Origin: Bacteroidia bacterium
Lineage (GTDB): Bacteria > Bacteroidota > Bacteroidia > UKL13-3
Assembly: GCA_014376805.1 (NCBI GenBank)
Contig: JACMQU010000012.1
Location: 1 to 64,000, forward strand
Direction of reading: 5' to 3'
DNA length: 64,000 nucleotides
How positions within the stretch are numbered: the stretch's first letter is position 1; each line of letters starts with the position of its first letter. Positions 37,609-47,652 of this stretch are shown one piece after another. The translations under genes and the position numbers were made by a program. The notes below the pieces were generated by a model. That model ran no database searches. It had not been told where the DNA came from and worked only from the letters and a program-made list of their open reading frames with translations.

Positions 37609-38997
37609 CTATAAATGGATACATTCACCATACGCTTGCGCAGCAGCTTCCATTATTGCCTCGCTCATGGTGGGGTGCGGGTGAACCGATTTAATGATCT
37701 CCATGCCCGTTGTTTCGAGCTTGCGGGCTACAACTACCTCGGCTATCATTTCGGTTACGTTAGCGCCTACAAAATGGGCTCCAAGGAACTCTCCGTACTT
37801 CGCATCAAAGATTAGTTTTACAAATCCTTCTTTGGCACCTGCTGCACTTGCCATGCCACTTGCACTAAAAGGAAATTTACCTATTTTCAGTTCATAACCG
37901 GCTTCCTTCGCCGCTTTCTCTGTATAACCAACAGAAGCAACCTCTGGTGAGCAATACGTACAGCCCGGTATGTTATTATAGTTTAACGGTTCAGGATGAT
38001 GACCCGCAATTTTCTCTACGCAAATAATCCCTTCGGCACTCGCTACATGTGCCAGTGCCTGACCTTTTACAATATCACCGATTGCATAAATGCCTTTGAT
38101 ATTGGTGTTGTAAAAATCATCAACCAATACTTTGCCTTTATCTGTTTTAACACCCACTGTTTCAAGTCCAAGATTCTCGAGGTTGGTTTGTGTACCTACT
38201 GCTGATAATACAATATCTGCTTCAAGCTCTTTAAACCCATCCGCTGTTTTTACTTTTATTTTACAGGTTGAACCACTTGTATTCACACTTTCAACAGAGG
38301 CATTCGTTAGCATTTCTATACCCGATTTTTTAAATGATTTAGCCACTTCTTTACTAACCTCTTCATCTTCAACAGGCAATATATTTGGCATAAATTCAAC
38401 GATGGTAACCTTTGTTCCCATTGCATGATAAAAATAAGCAAACTCGCAGCCTATAGCACCGCTTCCCATAACTACAAGGCTTTTAGGCTGGGCAGGTAAA
38501 ACCATTGCTTCCCGGTAACCTATAATTTTTTTTCCGTCAATTTTTACATTAGGCAACTCGCGGCAACGAGCACCCGTTGCAAGAATAATATGTTTAGCCT
38601 CATGTGTGGCTTTAGCATTATCATTGCCTGTCACTTCAACTATGCCGGCACTTAATACTTTACCATGACCAACAATTACATCTATCTTGTTTTTTTTCAT
38701 CAGAAATGCAATGCCTTTGCTCATGCCATTGGCAACATCGCGGCTGCGTTTAATAACAGCACCAAAGTCACTTTCGGCTGAACCAACATTTATTCCATAG
38801 TCTTTTGCATGTTTGATGTATTCGAATACCTGTGCCGATTTTAACAGGGCTTTGGTAGGAATACAACCCCAATTTAAACAAACCCCGCCTAGTTCTGACT
38901 TTTCTACAACGGCTGTTTTTAATCCTAACTGGCTGGCACGAATGGCCGCAACATAACCACCGGGGCCGCTGCCAATAACTATTACATCATATTGCAT
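37609..38997 (-). CDS. lpdA: Dihydrolipoyl dehydrogenase
   Basis: A 462-residue flavoprotein that reoxidises the lipoyl groups of 2-oxoacid dehydrogenase complexes or the glycine cleavage system. Seen are the FAD motif VIGSGPGGYVAAIRAS, the redox disulfide GGVCLNWGCIPTK, the NAD motif VVMGSGAIGCEFAYFY, a second FAD contact YAIGDIV, and the C-terminal catalytic HPHPTMSEAIMEA (His-Glu pair). The full family length is present. The leader is shared with the enoyl-CoA hydratase gene at 8 kb. Confidence 0.97.
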   Translation of the reverse strand: MQYDVIVIGSGPGGYVAAIRASQLGLKTAVVEKSELGGVCLNWGCIPTKALLKSAQVFEYIKHAKDYGINVGSAESDFGAVIKRSRDVANGMSKGIAFLMKKNKIDVIVGHGKVLSAGIVEVTGNDNAKATHEAKHIILATGARCRELPNVKIDGKKIIGYREAMVLPAQPKSLVVMGSGAIGCEFAYFYHAMGTKVTIVEFMPNILPVEDEEVSKEVAKSFKKSGIEMLTNASVESVNTSGSTCKIKVKTADGFKELEADIVLSAVGTQTNLENLGLETVGVKTDKGKVLVDDFYNTNIKGIYAIGDIVKGQALAHVASAEGIICVEKIAGHHPEPLNYNNIPGCTYCSPEVASVGYTEKAAKEAGYELKIGKFPFSASGMASAAGAKEGFVKLIFDAKYGEFLGAHFVGANVTEMIAEVVVARKLETTGMEIIKSVHPHPTMSEAIMEAAAQAYGECIHL

Positions 38998-39007
38998 GTT
39001 CTGTAAA

Positions 39008-39030
39008 TTTTTATTTGAGCGCGCAAAATA
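39008..39030 (-). promoter_or_regulatory. lpd promoter/leader, copy of the hydratase leader
   Basis: Minus-strand TATTTTGC (39030-39023) is a -7-like element and continues as GCGCTCAAATAAAAATT. From TTGC onward it matches the leader before the enoyl-CoA hydratase gene at 18 of 19 positions. Confidence 0.5.
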
Positions 39031-39275
39031 GGGGATAATTTTTAATTGTGGAAATTGAGAGGAAAGTAAGGAAGGGATGAGGAAAATAAGATGGTATAAA
39101 TTTTTTAATTATATAAAAGTATGGACGTTAAAATTGTTTAATTTTTTTGAGGCAGACAATTTGATTTTTGTACTTTAAATATGATATCTTTATTGAATTT
39201 ATATTTGCAGAAGAGTCATAAAAAAAAAGGGTATTCCGTAATTATAGATATTTGAAATAATTCTACTATTTCAAA

Positions 39276-40385
39276 TCATTTAGCTGTAAATGTCCAATCC
39301 CTCGAAAAGCCCATATTTGCTGCTATTTGCATTAATGGCCTGAGGTTGTTTGATAATGTATCACCAAATTGAACCGCTGTTAGATTAACAATATTTGTAA
39401 GGCTGTCTTTAAATAAAACAGTATAATCTTCGAGTGCATTAATTTTTATTTTTTGATTCTGTGTTACGGTTTGTATCGCATCAAATTGTAGGGTTACAAA
39501 TTTATTAAGGTATATTTCAGAAGGTAGGTGATCGCTTTTTGATGAATTTATTTTTTGTGGAGTTGGTAAGATGTTCCACAAACGGTCATGTGCAGTGAAA
39601 CTCCATGGCAGGTAATGATCGAGGCTGTAATTGCCCTTAAATAAAGAAATATCGGAATAAATACATTTTGCCTGAAGTTTTATCTCAAAATATGCTTGCC
39701 AGAATTTTTTTGCAACAGACAAATCTCTAACTCCTGGTGGGAAAAGTTTCTCTTGAATATTAGGCACATTAGGATTATTTTTTTGGAGATAAAGGGATAA
39801 ATTCCAATAAGTAAATCCATGTAAAATATTTAAATTATTGAACAGGTAATCACGCCAAACGGGATTAATAATAATACTGTTTTTGCTGGTAAATTTATAC
39901 AAACCCCCATTAACTTCATTTTCGAAATTTTGGGATGATAATTTTATAATCATTTCATTTTTACGGGCATCAATTACGCCGCGTAATTCGCTTAGGTAAA
40001 AAGAAGATAAAAAGCGGTAGGGAACATATCTTGAAAATTCAATGATCAACTCCTTAACTATCACGTTTTTTTTATCTTTTATCAATATCAATTTCAACGC
40101 TTCTTTTTTTAAGTGTTTGGGATAATTCAGATAGTTTAAAAGATCTTTTATTAGCCGGGCAAACTGATCTTGTTTACCAAATGAAAGTTTAAAACAATTT
40201 ACAGGGAACCATACTTCACTGATCATTTCAATGATAATGTCTTCCAACAAAATTTCTCCGGTATTATTAGTTTTAATATTTTCGAGCAGTGATAGAAACC
40301 AATAATATTTATAAGAGTTGGTTGTATTATTAAAAATGGCTGCCAGTTTGTGAACTGGTAAATTGTTTGCGTAAGGAAGGATCAT
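39276..40385 (-). CDS. HNH endonuclease domain protein
   Basis: A 369-residue protein with a helical N-terminal region (about 240 residues, beginning LPYANNLPVHKLAAIFNNTTNSYKYYWFL) and a C-terminal HNH nuclease core from about residue 240: KCIYSDISLF, then SLDHYLPWSF and WNILPTPQKINSSKSDHLPS. The His of LDH, the Asn of WNI and the later Asn/Lys match HNH enzymes of restriction or defence type. The first zinc knuckle keeps only one cysteine (CIYS). It is divergent from the SNF2 helicase. An exact TATATTTG element lies 17 nt before the start. No methyltransferase or other restriction partner is adjacent. Confidence 0.78.
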   Translation of the reverse strand: MILPYANNLPVHKLAAIFNNTTNSYKYYWFLSLLENIKTNNTGEILLEDIIIEMISEVWFPVNCFKLSFGKQDQFARLIKDLLNYLNYPKHLKKEALKLILIKDKKNVIVKELIIEFSRYVPYRFLSSFYLSELRGVIDARKNEMIIKLSSQNFENEVNGGLYKFTSKNSIIINPVWRDYLFNNLNILHGFTYWNLSLYLQKNNPNVPNIQEKLFPPGVRDLSVAKKFWQAYFEIKLQAKCIYSDISLFKGNYSLDHYLPWSFTAHDRLWNILPTPQKINSSKSDHLPSEIYLNKFVTLQFDAIQTVTQNQKIKINALEDYTVLFKDSLTNIVNLTAVQFGDTLSNNLRPLMQIAANMGFSRDWTFTAK

Positions 40386-40519
40386 TTCATTTGGGTGAGA
40401 TCAAATATAACAAATATTAATATTTGAGTGTTAATCAACACTTATATAAACAGTTTTAATATGTTAGATTGATGTTGCGTGAATAGGATTTTTTATCAAA
40501 TTTGCATCTCCAATTTCCA

Positions 40520-40527
40520 TATCCTTG
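40520..40527 (+). promoter_or_regulatory. -7-like element for the SNF2 helicase
   Basis: TATCCTTG differs from TAnnTTTG at one base and ends 8 nt before the ATG at 40535. Confidence 0.35.
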
Positions 40528-40534
40528 TACACCA

Positions 40535-43500
40535 ATGCGCATTCATCCCCATCAATACATCATTCAAAATTTCGTTATAGGCGAATTAAATTCGTTATTG
40601 TTGTTAAAACATGGGGCCGATATTGTAAAGAGCGACAAAAAAACTTACCTCGAATTAATACCACAGCATATTGCTGTTAATTTTGTTTCATTTATCACAG
40701 ATAATGAGGAAGTTTCGATAAGCCTGGCCGAGCAGGCTCTTGTGCTGAATTGCACATGCGCTTTACCTAAAAATAAATTATGCGCACACCAGGTTCAGGC
40801 ATTATATAACATTAAAGACAGGCTGCAAATAAAAATCTATTTTGACCCTATTTTAAGACAGGATCAAATTAAAAAAGTTGCGAAAGATTACGGGTTTGAA
40901 AATGAAAGCAACTTGGAGGATTTCTTTGAACTTGAATATAATGCAAGAGAAGTTGGAATCAAGTTGACGGTAAAAGAATTATATGCTGTTAATGCCGCAA
41001 CAAAGCTTTATATAAATGAACAGGTGTTGCCTGAATCAAATAAATTTACTTTGCCTTTAGACACGAATGATTTAGGTTCAAAATTGATTGTGGTGTTTAG
41101 TGAAAACAGGTTTTATAAACTTTTTACGATCAGTTTATTTGAAGCACTAACAGGTAATGATGGCAAAATAAAAAATTTATTGACACAGGTAAATCCGCTC
41201 GATTTAATATGGAAATTGGAGCAGACAGATGAGCTGAAATTCTTTGGTGGCATTGCTAAGTTTCAAAACAACTATGAAGCGGATAGAAAGGAAAATGACC
41301 TGGAAGCCTTAAGGGTACTGGTTAAAAACCCACTTGATATTAAATTTTTCATGCATGATCCAAAAGTATCAGACAAAATTACAAAAGGATCTGTTAAACC
41401 TTTTCAGCTAGAATTTTTAAAAATTGATCTGCGTTTAAATGTTGATCTTAAAGGAAGTTTATATGAGTTAAGTGGTGTTGTAGTATTAAATGATAAGAGG
41501 TATTCATTGAAAATGTTGCAGCTTGTATTTGATTATTTTATTAGGATTTCTGATACTTTATACCTCATTGATAATATTGATTTTATTAAGGTGATTAGTT
41601 TCTTTAAAAAGCACAACGACACTATTATCATACATCCTTCAAAGTTCGATGATTTTCAACGTGATATATTAAGTAAACTCGAAAACCGGGTACAAATCAC
41701 TTATTCGTACATGCGTCCCGCAACTCAACAACAAATTGAAGAAGGCGATTTGGATCAACAGGTACAGAAAATAATTTACCTTTCGGCTTCCGGTAACTAT
41801 ATCCTTATTACACCGGTTATAAAATATACATCGGTTGAAGTTCCGGTGTTATCCCGCAAACAAATATATAATTCAGACAAGCATGGCAATGTATTTACGT
41901 TGCAAAGAAATGAGGAGCTGGAAATTGATTTTACCGCTCATATTTTAAAGCAGCATCCGCACTTTCAGGATCAACTTCAAAACGAATCTTTTTACCTGCA
42001 TAAGCAACGATTTTTAGATGAAGACTGGTTTTTAAATGCATTTGAAGAATGGCGGGAGAAGGACATTATTATTTTGGGTTTTAATGAACTGGCAAAAAAT
42101 AATATTAACCCATATAAGGCAAAAGTTACGGTACATGTTAGTAGTGGAATTAATTGGTTCAATACGTCGTTACAGGTACAATTCGGCCGTCAAAAAGTGA
42201 TGCTAAAACACTTGCATAAATCAATAAGAGATAAGAGCCGATTTGTACAATTGGACGATGGAACACTTGGTGTATTACCAAAAGAATGGATAGAAAAATT
42301 TAATAACTATTTTAAAACCGGAGTTGTATTTGAAGAGCAACTTAGAACCCCAACTATTAACTATTCAGCAATAGAAAAATATTACGATAACGAAGCGTTA
42401 AGTAAAGAAGCAAAGGCATCAATTAAAAAATACCGGAGCGCACTTTCTACTTTTGAGAGAATAGAAAATACAGAGGTATCACAGGCTTTCCGGGGTGTGC
42501 TTCGGCCTTACCAGAAGCAGGGTTTAAACTGGCTTAATTTTTTGGATGAGTTCAATTTTGGCGGATGCCTGGCCGACGATATGGGTCTTGGCAAAACAAT
42601 ACAGATTATTGCGTTTATTTTATCGCAACGTGAAAAACATAAACACAACGTTAACCTTATTGTGGTACCAACCTCGCTTATCTTTAACTGGCAGGAAGAA
42701 GTTGCGCGTTTTGCTCCTTCCATTAAAATACATACGTTGCACGGTACTAATCGCGTTAAGTTTACAAATGCATTTAATAATTACGAAATTGTTCTCACTA
42801 CGTATGGTATGTTATTGTCTGATATTAATTTTTTAAAGGACTATCATTTTAATTATATTTTTCTTGATGAATCGCAAGCGATAAAAAATCCGGAGTCGCA
42901 ACGGTATAAAGCTGTGCGTATGTTGCAATCAAAAAATAAAATTGTTTTAACAGGCACTCCGTTTGAGAATAATACAATGGATATTTACGGGCAAATGTCT
43001 TTTGCCTGTCCAGGTTTATTAGGAAGCAAACAGTATTTTAACGAACAATATGCAATACCTATAGATCAATTTAAAGACAGTAAAAATGCGATTGAATTAC
43101 AACAAAAAATTCATCCATTTTTATTGAGGCGTACCAAACAACAGGTTGCAACAGAACTTCCGGCCAAAACAGAAATGATCATCTATTGTGAGATGAACCC
43201 TAAGCAACGTAAAATTTATGATACGTATGAACAAGAAGTGAGGTCATACATTGCTGCAACCCACGATGAGGAATTACCCAAAAGCAGTATGTATGTATTA
43301 AAATCACTCACCAAATTAAGACAGTTATGCAACTCACCTGCACTGGTTAGCGAAGTGGATTATGCCGGAGAAACCGCAGCTAAAATTGAGGTAATTGTTG
43401 AAGCAGTGGAGAACAAATCAGCGGAACATAAAATACTTATATTTTCGCAGTTTGTAACCATGCTCGACCTTATTAAAAATGAACTGGATGCAAAAAATAT

Positions 43501-43879
43501 TAATTATGAATACCTTACAGGAAATACAAAAAACCGCTCAGCAAAAGTAAAATCTTTTCAGAACAACGAATCGGTACGGGTATTTCTTGTAAGTTTAAAG
43601 GCAGGAGGCACGGGGCTTAACTTAACAGAAGCGGATTATGTTTACCTTGTTGATCCATGGTGGAATCCCGCTGCCGAAAACCAGGCCATTGACCGTTGTT
43701 ATCGCATTGGACAAAAGAAAAATGTAGTAGCTGTCAGATTAATTTGTCCGCATACGATTGAAGAAAGAATTATGCAAATGCAGAAATTAAAAAGAGAACT
43801 GGAAGGCGAATTGATAAAGACAGACACAGCAATATTAAAGTCGTTAAATAAAAAAGATTTGCTTGCGTTATTTAGCTGA
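40535..43879 (+). CDS. SNF2 family DEAD/DEAH-box helicase with SWIM zinc finger
   Basis: About 1114 residues. An N-terminal SWIM-type zinc finger (LNCTCALPKNKLCAHQVQAL, residues about 70-90; CxC then CxH) is followed by a long linker region and the Snf2 ATPase. Motifs: Walker A DDMGLGKTIQII, motif II FLDESQAIKN, VLTGTPFENN, the second lobe LIFSQFVTMLDLI, and motif VI QAIDRCYRIGQKK. It is a double-stranded DNA translocase; bacterial members act in transcription or nucleic-acid remodelling. The frame opens 11 codons earlier with TTG, but a -7-like element falls between, so the ATG was chosen. Confidence 0.93.
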   Translation: MRIHPHQYIIQNFVIGELNSLLLLKHGADIVKSDKKTYLELIPQHIAVNFVSFITDNEEVSISLAEQALVLNCTCALPKNKLCAHQVQALYNIKDRLQIKIYFDPILRQDQIKKVAKDYGFENESNLEDFFELEYNAREVGIKLTVKELYAVNAATKLYINEQVLPESNKFTLPLDTNDLGSKLIVVFSENRFYKLFTISLFEALTGNDGKIKNLLTQVNPLDLIWKLEQTDELKFFGGIAKFQNNYEADRKENDLEALRVLVKNPLDIKFFMHDPKVSDKITKGSVKPFQLEFLKIDLRLNVDLKGSLYELSGVVVLNDKRYSLKMLQLVFDYFIRISDTLYLIDNIDFIKVISFFKKHNDTIIIHPSKFDDFQRDILSKLENRVQITYSYMRPATQQQIEEGDLDQQVQKIIYLSASGNYILITPVIKYTSVEVPVLSRKQIYNSDKHGNVFTLQRNEELEIDFTAHILKQHPHFQDQLQNESFYLHKQRFLDEDWFLNAFEEWREKDIIILGFNELAKNNINPYKAKVTVHVSSGINWFNTSLQVQFGRQKVMLKHLHKSIRDKSRFVQLDDGTLGVLPKEWIEKFNNYFKTGVVFEEQLRTPTINYSAIEKYYDNEALSKEAKASIKKYRSALSTFERIENTEVSQAFRGVLRPYQKQGLNWLNFLDEFNFGGCLADDMGLGKTIQIIAFILSQREKHKHNVNLIVVPTSLIFNWQEEVARFAPSIKIHTLHGTNRVKFTNAFNNYEIVLTTYGMLLSDINFLKDYHFNYIFLDESQAIKNPESQRYKAVRMLQSKNKIVLTGTPFENNTMDIYGQMSFACPGLLGSKQYFNEQYAIPIDQFKDSKNAIELQQKIHPFLLRRTKQQVATELPAKTEMIIYCEMNPKQRKIYDTYEQEVRSYIAATHDEELPKSSMYVLKSLTKLRQLCNSPALVSEVDYAGETAAKIEVIVEAVENKSAEHKILIFSQFVTMLDLIKNELDAKNINYEYLTGNTKNRSAKVKSFQNNESVRVFLVSLKAGGTGLNLTEADYVYLVDPWWNPAAENQAIDRCYRIGQKKNVVAVRLICPHTIEERIMQMQKLKRELEGELIKTDTAILKSLNKKDLLALFS

Positions 43880-43906
43880 GTAAAAATTTGATCTCTTTTA
43901 AATTTG

Positions 43907-45997
43907 TTATTTTTTAATGCCTTCCAGTTTAAACAAAAACGCATAATTTAAAGCCACATCTTTTAAATAATCAAACCTTCCTGATGCACCGCCATGACCG
44001 AATTCCATATTGGTGTGTAGCAATAAAACATTCTTATCTGTTTTGTTTGCCCTTAATTTTGCTACCCATTTGGCCGGTTCAAAATACTGCACCTGGCTAT
44101 CATGAAGCCCTGTTGTTACCAGCAGGTGCGGATAATTTTTTTTCTCTACATTTTCATAAGGCGAATAACTTTTCATATATTGGTATGCTTCCTTATTTTT
44201 AGGATTACCCCACTCATCAAATTCATTAGTTGTTAGCGGGATGCTTTCATCAAGCATCGTATTCACTACATCCACAAATGGTACCTGGGCAATTACACCA
44301 TTCCAAAATCCTGGTGCCATGTTTATAACTGCACCCATTAATAATCCTCCTGCACTGCCTCCCATGGCATACAAATGTCCCTTACTTGTGTACTTTTCTT
44401 TAATTAAAAATTCACCACAATTAATAAAGTCGGTAAACGTATTTTTCTTTTTCATCATTTTCCCATCATCATACCATTGTCTACCCATTTCCTGTCCACC
44501 ACGTATATGAGCAATAGCATATACAAAGCCCCGGTTCAATAAAGTTAAACGGTTGCTGTTAAAAGAGGCATCCATGCTTGCACCATACGCACCATATGCA
44601 TAAAGTAATAAAGGGGCATTTCCATTTTTCTGAAATCCCTTTTTATATACCAGTGAGATGGGTATTGATATCCCATCTTCTGACTTAGCATATAAACGTT
44701 CAGTTACATAATCATTGTTATTATATCCACCAATAACTTCAGTTTGCTTCATCAGTTTCTGAACTTTAGTTGACATCTGATAATCATAAACCGAGGAAGG
44801 AGTTGTCATTGATGAATAGCCATACCTGAGTGTTTCAGATTTATACTCGGGGTTATTACCAATATAAGCCGAATAGGCTTGTTCATCAAAATGAATATGA
44901 TGTTCGTTACCGGCTTTCAGATTTCTTATGCAAATTTGAACCAACCCGTTTTTACGTTCTTCTATAGCTATAAAGTTTTCAAATTCTTCTACCCCTTGCA
45001 ATAGTAGATCAGTGCGATGAGGAATAACTTCCTTCCAGTATTTAATTTCTGTCAGGGTCAAAGGACATTCCATTAGTCTAAAATTCTTCGCATCAAGATT
45101 TGTGTGGATTAGAAATTTATCTGCTAATGGAATTACTGAATAGCGTAAATCTTTGTTTCTTGGCTGAAATATTTTAAAGGGTGAATCAGGTTGATTAGTT
45201 TCAATAAATCTTATTTCTGAAGTTAGTGTAGCATTTGACCTAATCAGGATAAACTTACCGTTTTTGCTTTTATAAACATCAATATAATTGCTCTTATCTT
45301 TTTCTATATACACTACAACATCTTCTGATTCAACTGTGTCTAAAATATGTCGTTTGATCTTTTCAGAAAGGAGCGTTTCCGGATGATTAGCAGTATAGAA
45401 AATTGTTTTATTATCGTTAGCCCACACAGGATCTCCACCTGTTGCTTTTATTTCATCCGCATAGGTTTCTCCGGTTTCCAGATTTTTTATATAGATTGTA
45501 TATTGTCTCCTTGCAACTTCATCAACACCAAAAGCAATTAGCTTATTATTTGTACTTACTTCAAAGCCGGTAATAGCAAAGTAGGATTTACCTTCCGCCA
45601 TTTTATCTACATCAAGAAGTATTTCTTCAACAGCATCAAGGCTACCTTTTTTGCGACAATATTTAAAATATTGTTTGCCTTCATCAGACCGGGTGTAATA
45701 ATAATAACCGTTTTTAAATACCGGCACACTTTCATCTTTTTCTTTGATCCGATCCTTCATTTCTTCAAACAAGTCCTGTTGAATTTTTTTTGTACTGCTC
45801 ATCATAGTATCCAAATATGTGTTTTCCGCATGCAGGTAATCGACCACATTATTGCTATCCTTACCCTTTTTAAAGTAGTCAATCATCCAGTAATAGTTGT
45901 CGGTTACGGTATCTCCGTGTAAGGTTCTGTTTACCGGATGTATGGCTGCTACCGGAGCCATTATATCCTTTGGCCATTGGTTGTTGTCTTTTTGCAT
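43907..45997 (-). CDS. Prolyl oligopeptidase family serine peptidase (oligopeptidase B type)
   Basis: A 696-residue enzyme with an N-terminal beta-propeller (residues about 15-430) and an alpha/beta hydrolase peptidase domain. The catalytic serine is in GGSAGGLLMG, the aspartate in LLVTTGLHDSQVQYFEPAKW and the histidine in FGHGGASGRF. Oligopeptidase B cleaves peptides after Arg or Lys; the acidic residues for that specificity were not checked. No signal peptide is seen, so it is probably cytoplasmic or periplasmic without a typical leader. Convergent with the helicase gene. Confidence 0.94.
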   Translation of the reverse strand: MQKDNNQWPKDIMAPVAAIHPVNRTLHGDTVTDNYYWMIDYFKKGKDSNNVVDYLHAENTYLDTMMSSTKKIQQDLFEEMKDRIKEKDESVPVFKNGYYYYTRSDEGKQYFKYCRKKGSLDAVEEILLDVDKMAEGKSYFAITGFEVSTNNKLIAFGVDEVARRQYTIYIKNLETGETYADEIKATGGDPVWANDNKTIFYTANHPETLLSEKIKRHILDTVESEDVVVYIEKDKSNYIDVYKSKNGKFILIRSNATLTSEIRFIETNQPDSPFKIFQPRNKDLRYSVIPLADKFLIHTNLDAKNFRLMECPLTLTEIKYWKEVIPHRTDLLLQGVEEFENFIAIEERKNGLVQICIRNLKAGNEHHIHFDEQAYSAYIGNNPEYKSETLRYGYSSMTTPSSVYDYQMSTKVQKLMKQTEVIGGYNNNDYVTERLYAKSEDGISIPISLVYKKGFQKNGNAPLLLYAYGAYGASMDASFNSNRLTLLNRGFVYAIAHIRGGQEMGRQWYDDGKMMKKKNTFTDFINCGEFLIKEKYTSKGHLYAMGGSAGGLLMGAVINMAPGFWNGVIAQVPFVDVVNTMLDESIPLTTNEFDEWGNPKNKEAYQYMKSYSPYENVEKKNYPHLLVTTGLHDSQVQYFEPAKWVAKLRANKTDKNVLLLHTNMEFGHGGASGRFDYLKDVALNYAFLFKLEGIKK

Positions 45998-46307
45998 ATT
46001 GGGAGTATTTTTGCAGGTACTGCTAAATTATTATAACTAAAAGAGGTTAAATGATTTCCATGATAGATTGAGAAGGTAAATGCAATCTTTAGGAATTCCT
46101 GTGATTAAAAAATAATAATATTGGAAAGCAGCGTTAAACGCATTAGATTGTTGGAATAACTCCTGATAAAATTTGGAAGAAATGTTATTGTAAATTACTG
46201 GCAATTGCGCCAGATATGGTGAATATTGAATTATTCTTTTTGGAAATTAAGCATGAAAGTAAAAACATGTTTAAAGAAATTGATTAAAGCTTAAGAAAAT
46301 AAAAACA
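45998..46307. other. Intergenic region upstream of oligopeptidase B
   Basis: About 310 AT-rich bases with no supported gene. It should carry the minus-strand promoter of the peptidase; TACCTGCA about 25 nt upstream of the ATG is the best, but poor, match. Nothing else was recognised. Confidence 0.4.
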
Positions 46308-46339
46308 CGAGGTAAAGCATTTCAGAATGCTTTACCTCG
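46308..46339 (-). terminator. Probable terminator with 14-bp perfect stem
   Basis: CGAGGTAAAGCATT (46308-46321) pairs with AATGCTTTACCTCG (46326-46339) around TCAG. On the minus strand a T-rich stretch TGTTTTTATTTTC follows, so it likely ends the transcript of the gene at 46498-46932. Confidence 0.8.
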
Positions 46340-46401
46340 TTCTACATATTTTAATTAAGTTATAAAATATTGTTACTGTAACAGTAAATTGAGGGTAAAG
46401 C

Positions 46402-46470
46402 AAAAGGTTATTGAATGGAAAAATTTAACTTGCATGTGAAGTCAGATTTTTTATCAGACAATAACCTTTT
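46402..46470 (-). repeat. 12-bp inverted repeat in a 3' untranslated region
   Basis: AAAAGGTTATTG (46402-46413) and CAATAACCTTTT (46459-46470) are perfect complements 45 bases apart. It lies between the stop of the small gene and the terminator, and would fold into a long stem-loop in that transcript. Confidence 0.7.
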
Positions 46471-46497
46471 AAATAAATATGATGCCGATTACAAAAA

Positions 46498-46932
46498 TTA
46501 AACGATTTCAATCTGCGCATTCTGTTCAACAGGTTCTGTATCTGCTAATGGTTGAGTTTGATTGGAGTTTTCTAATTCTGTTTCTGCTTCAACTTTTGCA
46601 GGAGGATTTAACAAACGAATCTTTAACAAATAATCTTTACCCATACTAATCTTATAATCATTGGCCATTAAAAGACTTTTAATATTCATGTCTTCAACAA
46701 GTTTTTCATAAAGATCGCGTGCAACCGGTATTCCTTTTACATTATTGGACACCTTTCCTCTAACCATTTCAAGGTTAAAAGAATAATTAGCAATTTTTCT
46801 ACTGCTAAATACATCAAATTCGTTTTTATAAAGCGCTATTTCGCGTTCCCCTTTTATTGCATTTTTCATTTGCAATGCAATAATTCTTAAATACTTTGCC
46901 CATAATGGGTAGTATGCGTTTTTTTCACTCAT
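46498..46932 (-). CDS. Hypothetical protein with acidic tail
   Basis: A 144-residue soluble protein of unrecognised family. Residues 1-110 are mixed charge (YYPLWAKYLRIIALQMKNAI, then SMGKDYLLKIRLLNPP). The last 30 residues are acidic and rich in Glu, Gln and Asn. An AAAGGAAA ribosome-binding site precedes the ATG by about 8 nt, rare strength for this window. It is isolated, with its own terminator, which together support it being a real single-gene transcript. Function unknown. Confidence 0.7.
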   Translation of the reverse strand: MSEKNAYYPLWAKYLRIIALQMKNAIKGEREIALYKNEFDVFSSRKIANYSFNLEMVRGKVSNNVKGIPVARDLYEKLVEDMNIKSLLMANDYKISMGKDYLLKIRLLNPPAKVEAETELENSNQTQPLADTEPVEQNAQIEIV

Positions 46933-47652
46933 ATTAATTTCCTTTCAATACTTTGTTTAACATCGCTATATACAAATTCTCTAAATGCCGGAGTTTAGGA
47001 TAATCATGTTGCAATTAATACTCTTGATTTAATTTTTATATCTTTTCTTAACTTATTTCAAGGGTTTTTAGGTAGAAATCTTTAACTTTTAACTGCACCT
47101 GATCCATATTTACAATCACTAACTTGCAATCACTTAAATACTTAAACCAAATTGTTGCAATTTAGTTTTAGAATTAATAAGATTTGAACTGTAAGGAAAT
47201 GAGAATGCGATATTACAATTTTTGTTGTATGAAACAGGTGCTTTTTTTAAATATTCTTATTATTTATGTTTTTTGAGGGGGCAATTAAAGGATAATTTTT
47301 TTTAGTTTACAGTATTTAATACTGAATATCAGGTTTAAAAATGGTAGTAATTAACTATTTATAAACTGAAGAAAGATGGCATTCGTCTTTTTGTTGTTTT
47401 GAAGATGTTCTAATTAAAGAGAAGGTTGGCTATAATAAAATTAGGGCGTTGGGCAGTTATTTTCAGCAATATAAATAGTATAATGACAAAATGCCCCAAT
47501 TAAATTATCTTTGATTCTTTCTTTTTAGAAAAAAAATTTTTTTAATCAAAATTTAAGTTAGGCTCAAGCCAATCTGATAATTCATTAAAAAAGTGGAAGT
47601 TGAGTGAATTGAAGAATAATAACAATATATTTTAAATATTGATAGAAAATAG
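46933..47652. other. 720-base intergenic region
   Basis: AT-rich, no supported gene on either strand. It includes a perfect TATCTTTG (-7) element at 47506-47513, about 140 nt before the next plus-strand gene, and long T-rich runs. No repeats or RNA genes were recognised. Confidence 0.5.
47506..47513 (+). promoter_or_regulatory. -7 promoter element for the glycosyltransferase gene
   Basis: TATCTTTG is an exact -7 match. If used, it gives a leader of about 137 nt, unusually long for this window. Confidence 0.4.

Noticed and set aside
40502-40534. TTG start for the SNF2 helicase
   Set aside because: A -7-like element lies between this TTG and the ATG at 40535, and the added residues (HLQFPYPCTP) are unlike the family start.
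46415-46501. 28-codon open frame MEKFNLHVKS...
   Set aside because: It lies inside the loop of the inverted repeat, is antisense to the end of the small gene transcript, and has no ribosome-binding site.
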